NCBI GenBank assembly: GCA_030616535.1
Contig: JAUWXE010000064.1
Span: 1 to 6,199 of the forward strand
Source of the DNA: Candidatus Aerophobota bacterium
Lineage (GTDB): Bacteria; Aerophobota; Aerophobia; Aerophobales; AE-B3A
Direction of reading: 5' to 3'
DNA length: 6,199 nucleotides
The notes under the pieces: generated by a model
The model's database searches: none
The model's input: the letters and a program-made list of their open reading frames with translations, nothing else
Told to the model about the DNA's origin: nothing
Part shown: one piece after another, positions 6,123 to 6,199 of the stretch
How the letters are laid out: each line of letters starts with the position of its first letter
Numbering within the stretch: the first letter of the stretch is position 1
Program-made: the position numbers and the translations under genes

Positions 6123-6199
6123 CTATTGGTAAATGATTTTGCCTACCTCTTTGATGTTCGACACAGTCTTATATTCTTCCAATTTTGGAGTATAGGCGA
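6123..6199 (-). CDS. Probable 3' end of an unidentified upstream gene (cut by right edge)
   Basis: On the minus strand one frame is open from the window edge to a TAG at 6125-6123 and gives 24 complete codons ending in IKEVGKIIYQ. The composition (many K, E and I) looks like real protein. The other two minus frames are closed by stops in this stretch. The stop overlaps the Shine-Dalgarno of the aldo/keto reductase and lies 9 bp before its ATG, a typical operon spacing. The fragment is too short to name a family, and 24 open codons could occur by chance. Confidence 0.42.
   Translation of the reverse strand, partial: AYTPKLEEYKTVSNIKEVGKIIYQ

Overview
The window is ordinary bacterial chromosome, AT-leaning by eye (my line counts give roughly 40-50% GC). 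It carries five complete or near-complete protein genes, one gene cut by the left edge, and a probable gene tail cut by the right edge. A type I-alpha (Bacillus-like) glutamine synthetase, a glutamate dehydrogenase of the hexameric type, a small zincin-like metallopeptidase and a 4Fe-4S protein of the epoxyqueuosine-reductase superfamily together suggest an anaerobic or thermotolerant bacterium, either Firmicutes-like or from a less-studied phylum with similar genes. The sequence alone does not fix the taxon. No tRNA, rRNA, CRISPR array, phage gene or transposase gene was seen.

Layout. Positions 1-279 hold the 3' end of a glutamate dehydrogenase gene, followed by a 96-bp gap with a plausible sigma-70-type promoter and then glnA (376-1701). 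These two genes form an ammonium-assimilation pair. A 277-bp non-coding stretch follows; its right part is a perfect 27-bp inverted repeat with a 42-nt spacer (1884-1979). The repeat resembles a REP/RAYT-type non-autonomous repeat, and its last base is shared with the stop codon of the convergent metallopeptidase gene (1979-2335, minus). A divergent promoter region (2336-2497) separates that gene from mnmG (2498-4375), a tRNA wobble-uridine modification gene that starts at TTG behind a strong Shine-Dalgarno. A QueG-like iron-sulfur protein gene (4379-5065) follows with only 3 bp between stop and start, so the two are probably co-transcribed. The right end is an aldo/keto reductase on the minus strand (5130-6113), which appears to lie just downstream of another minus-strand gene whose last 24 codons or so are visible.

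How the genes fit together. GdhA and GlnA connect ammonium, glutamate and glutamine. MnmG modifies U34 of tRNAs together with MnmE, which is not in the window. The QueG-like protein belongs to a superfamily known for another wobble-base modification (queuosine), but it is short and lacks the motif expected at the QueG active site, so its role is open. The metallopeptidase and the aldo/keto reductase have no obvious functional link to their neighbours.

I do not see a clear new multi-gene system. The items most worth a second look are the inverted-repeat element with its two alternative foldings, its junction with the metallopeptidase stop codon, and the mnmG-linked QueG-like paralogue.
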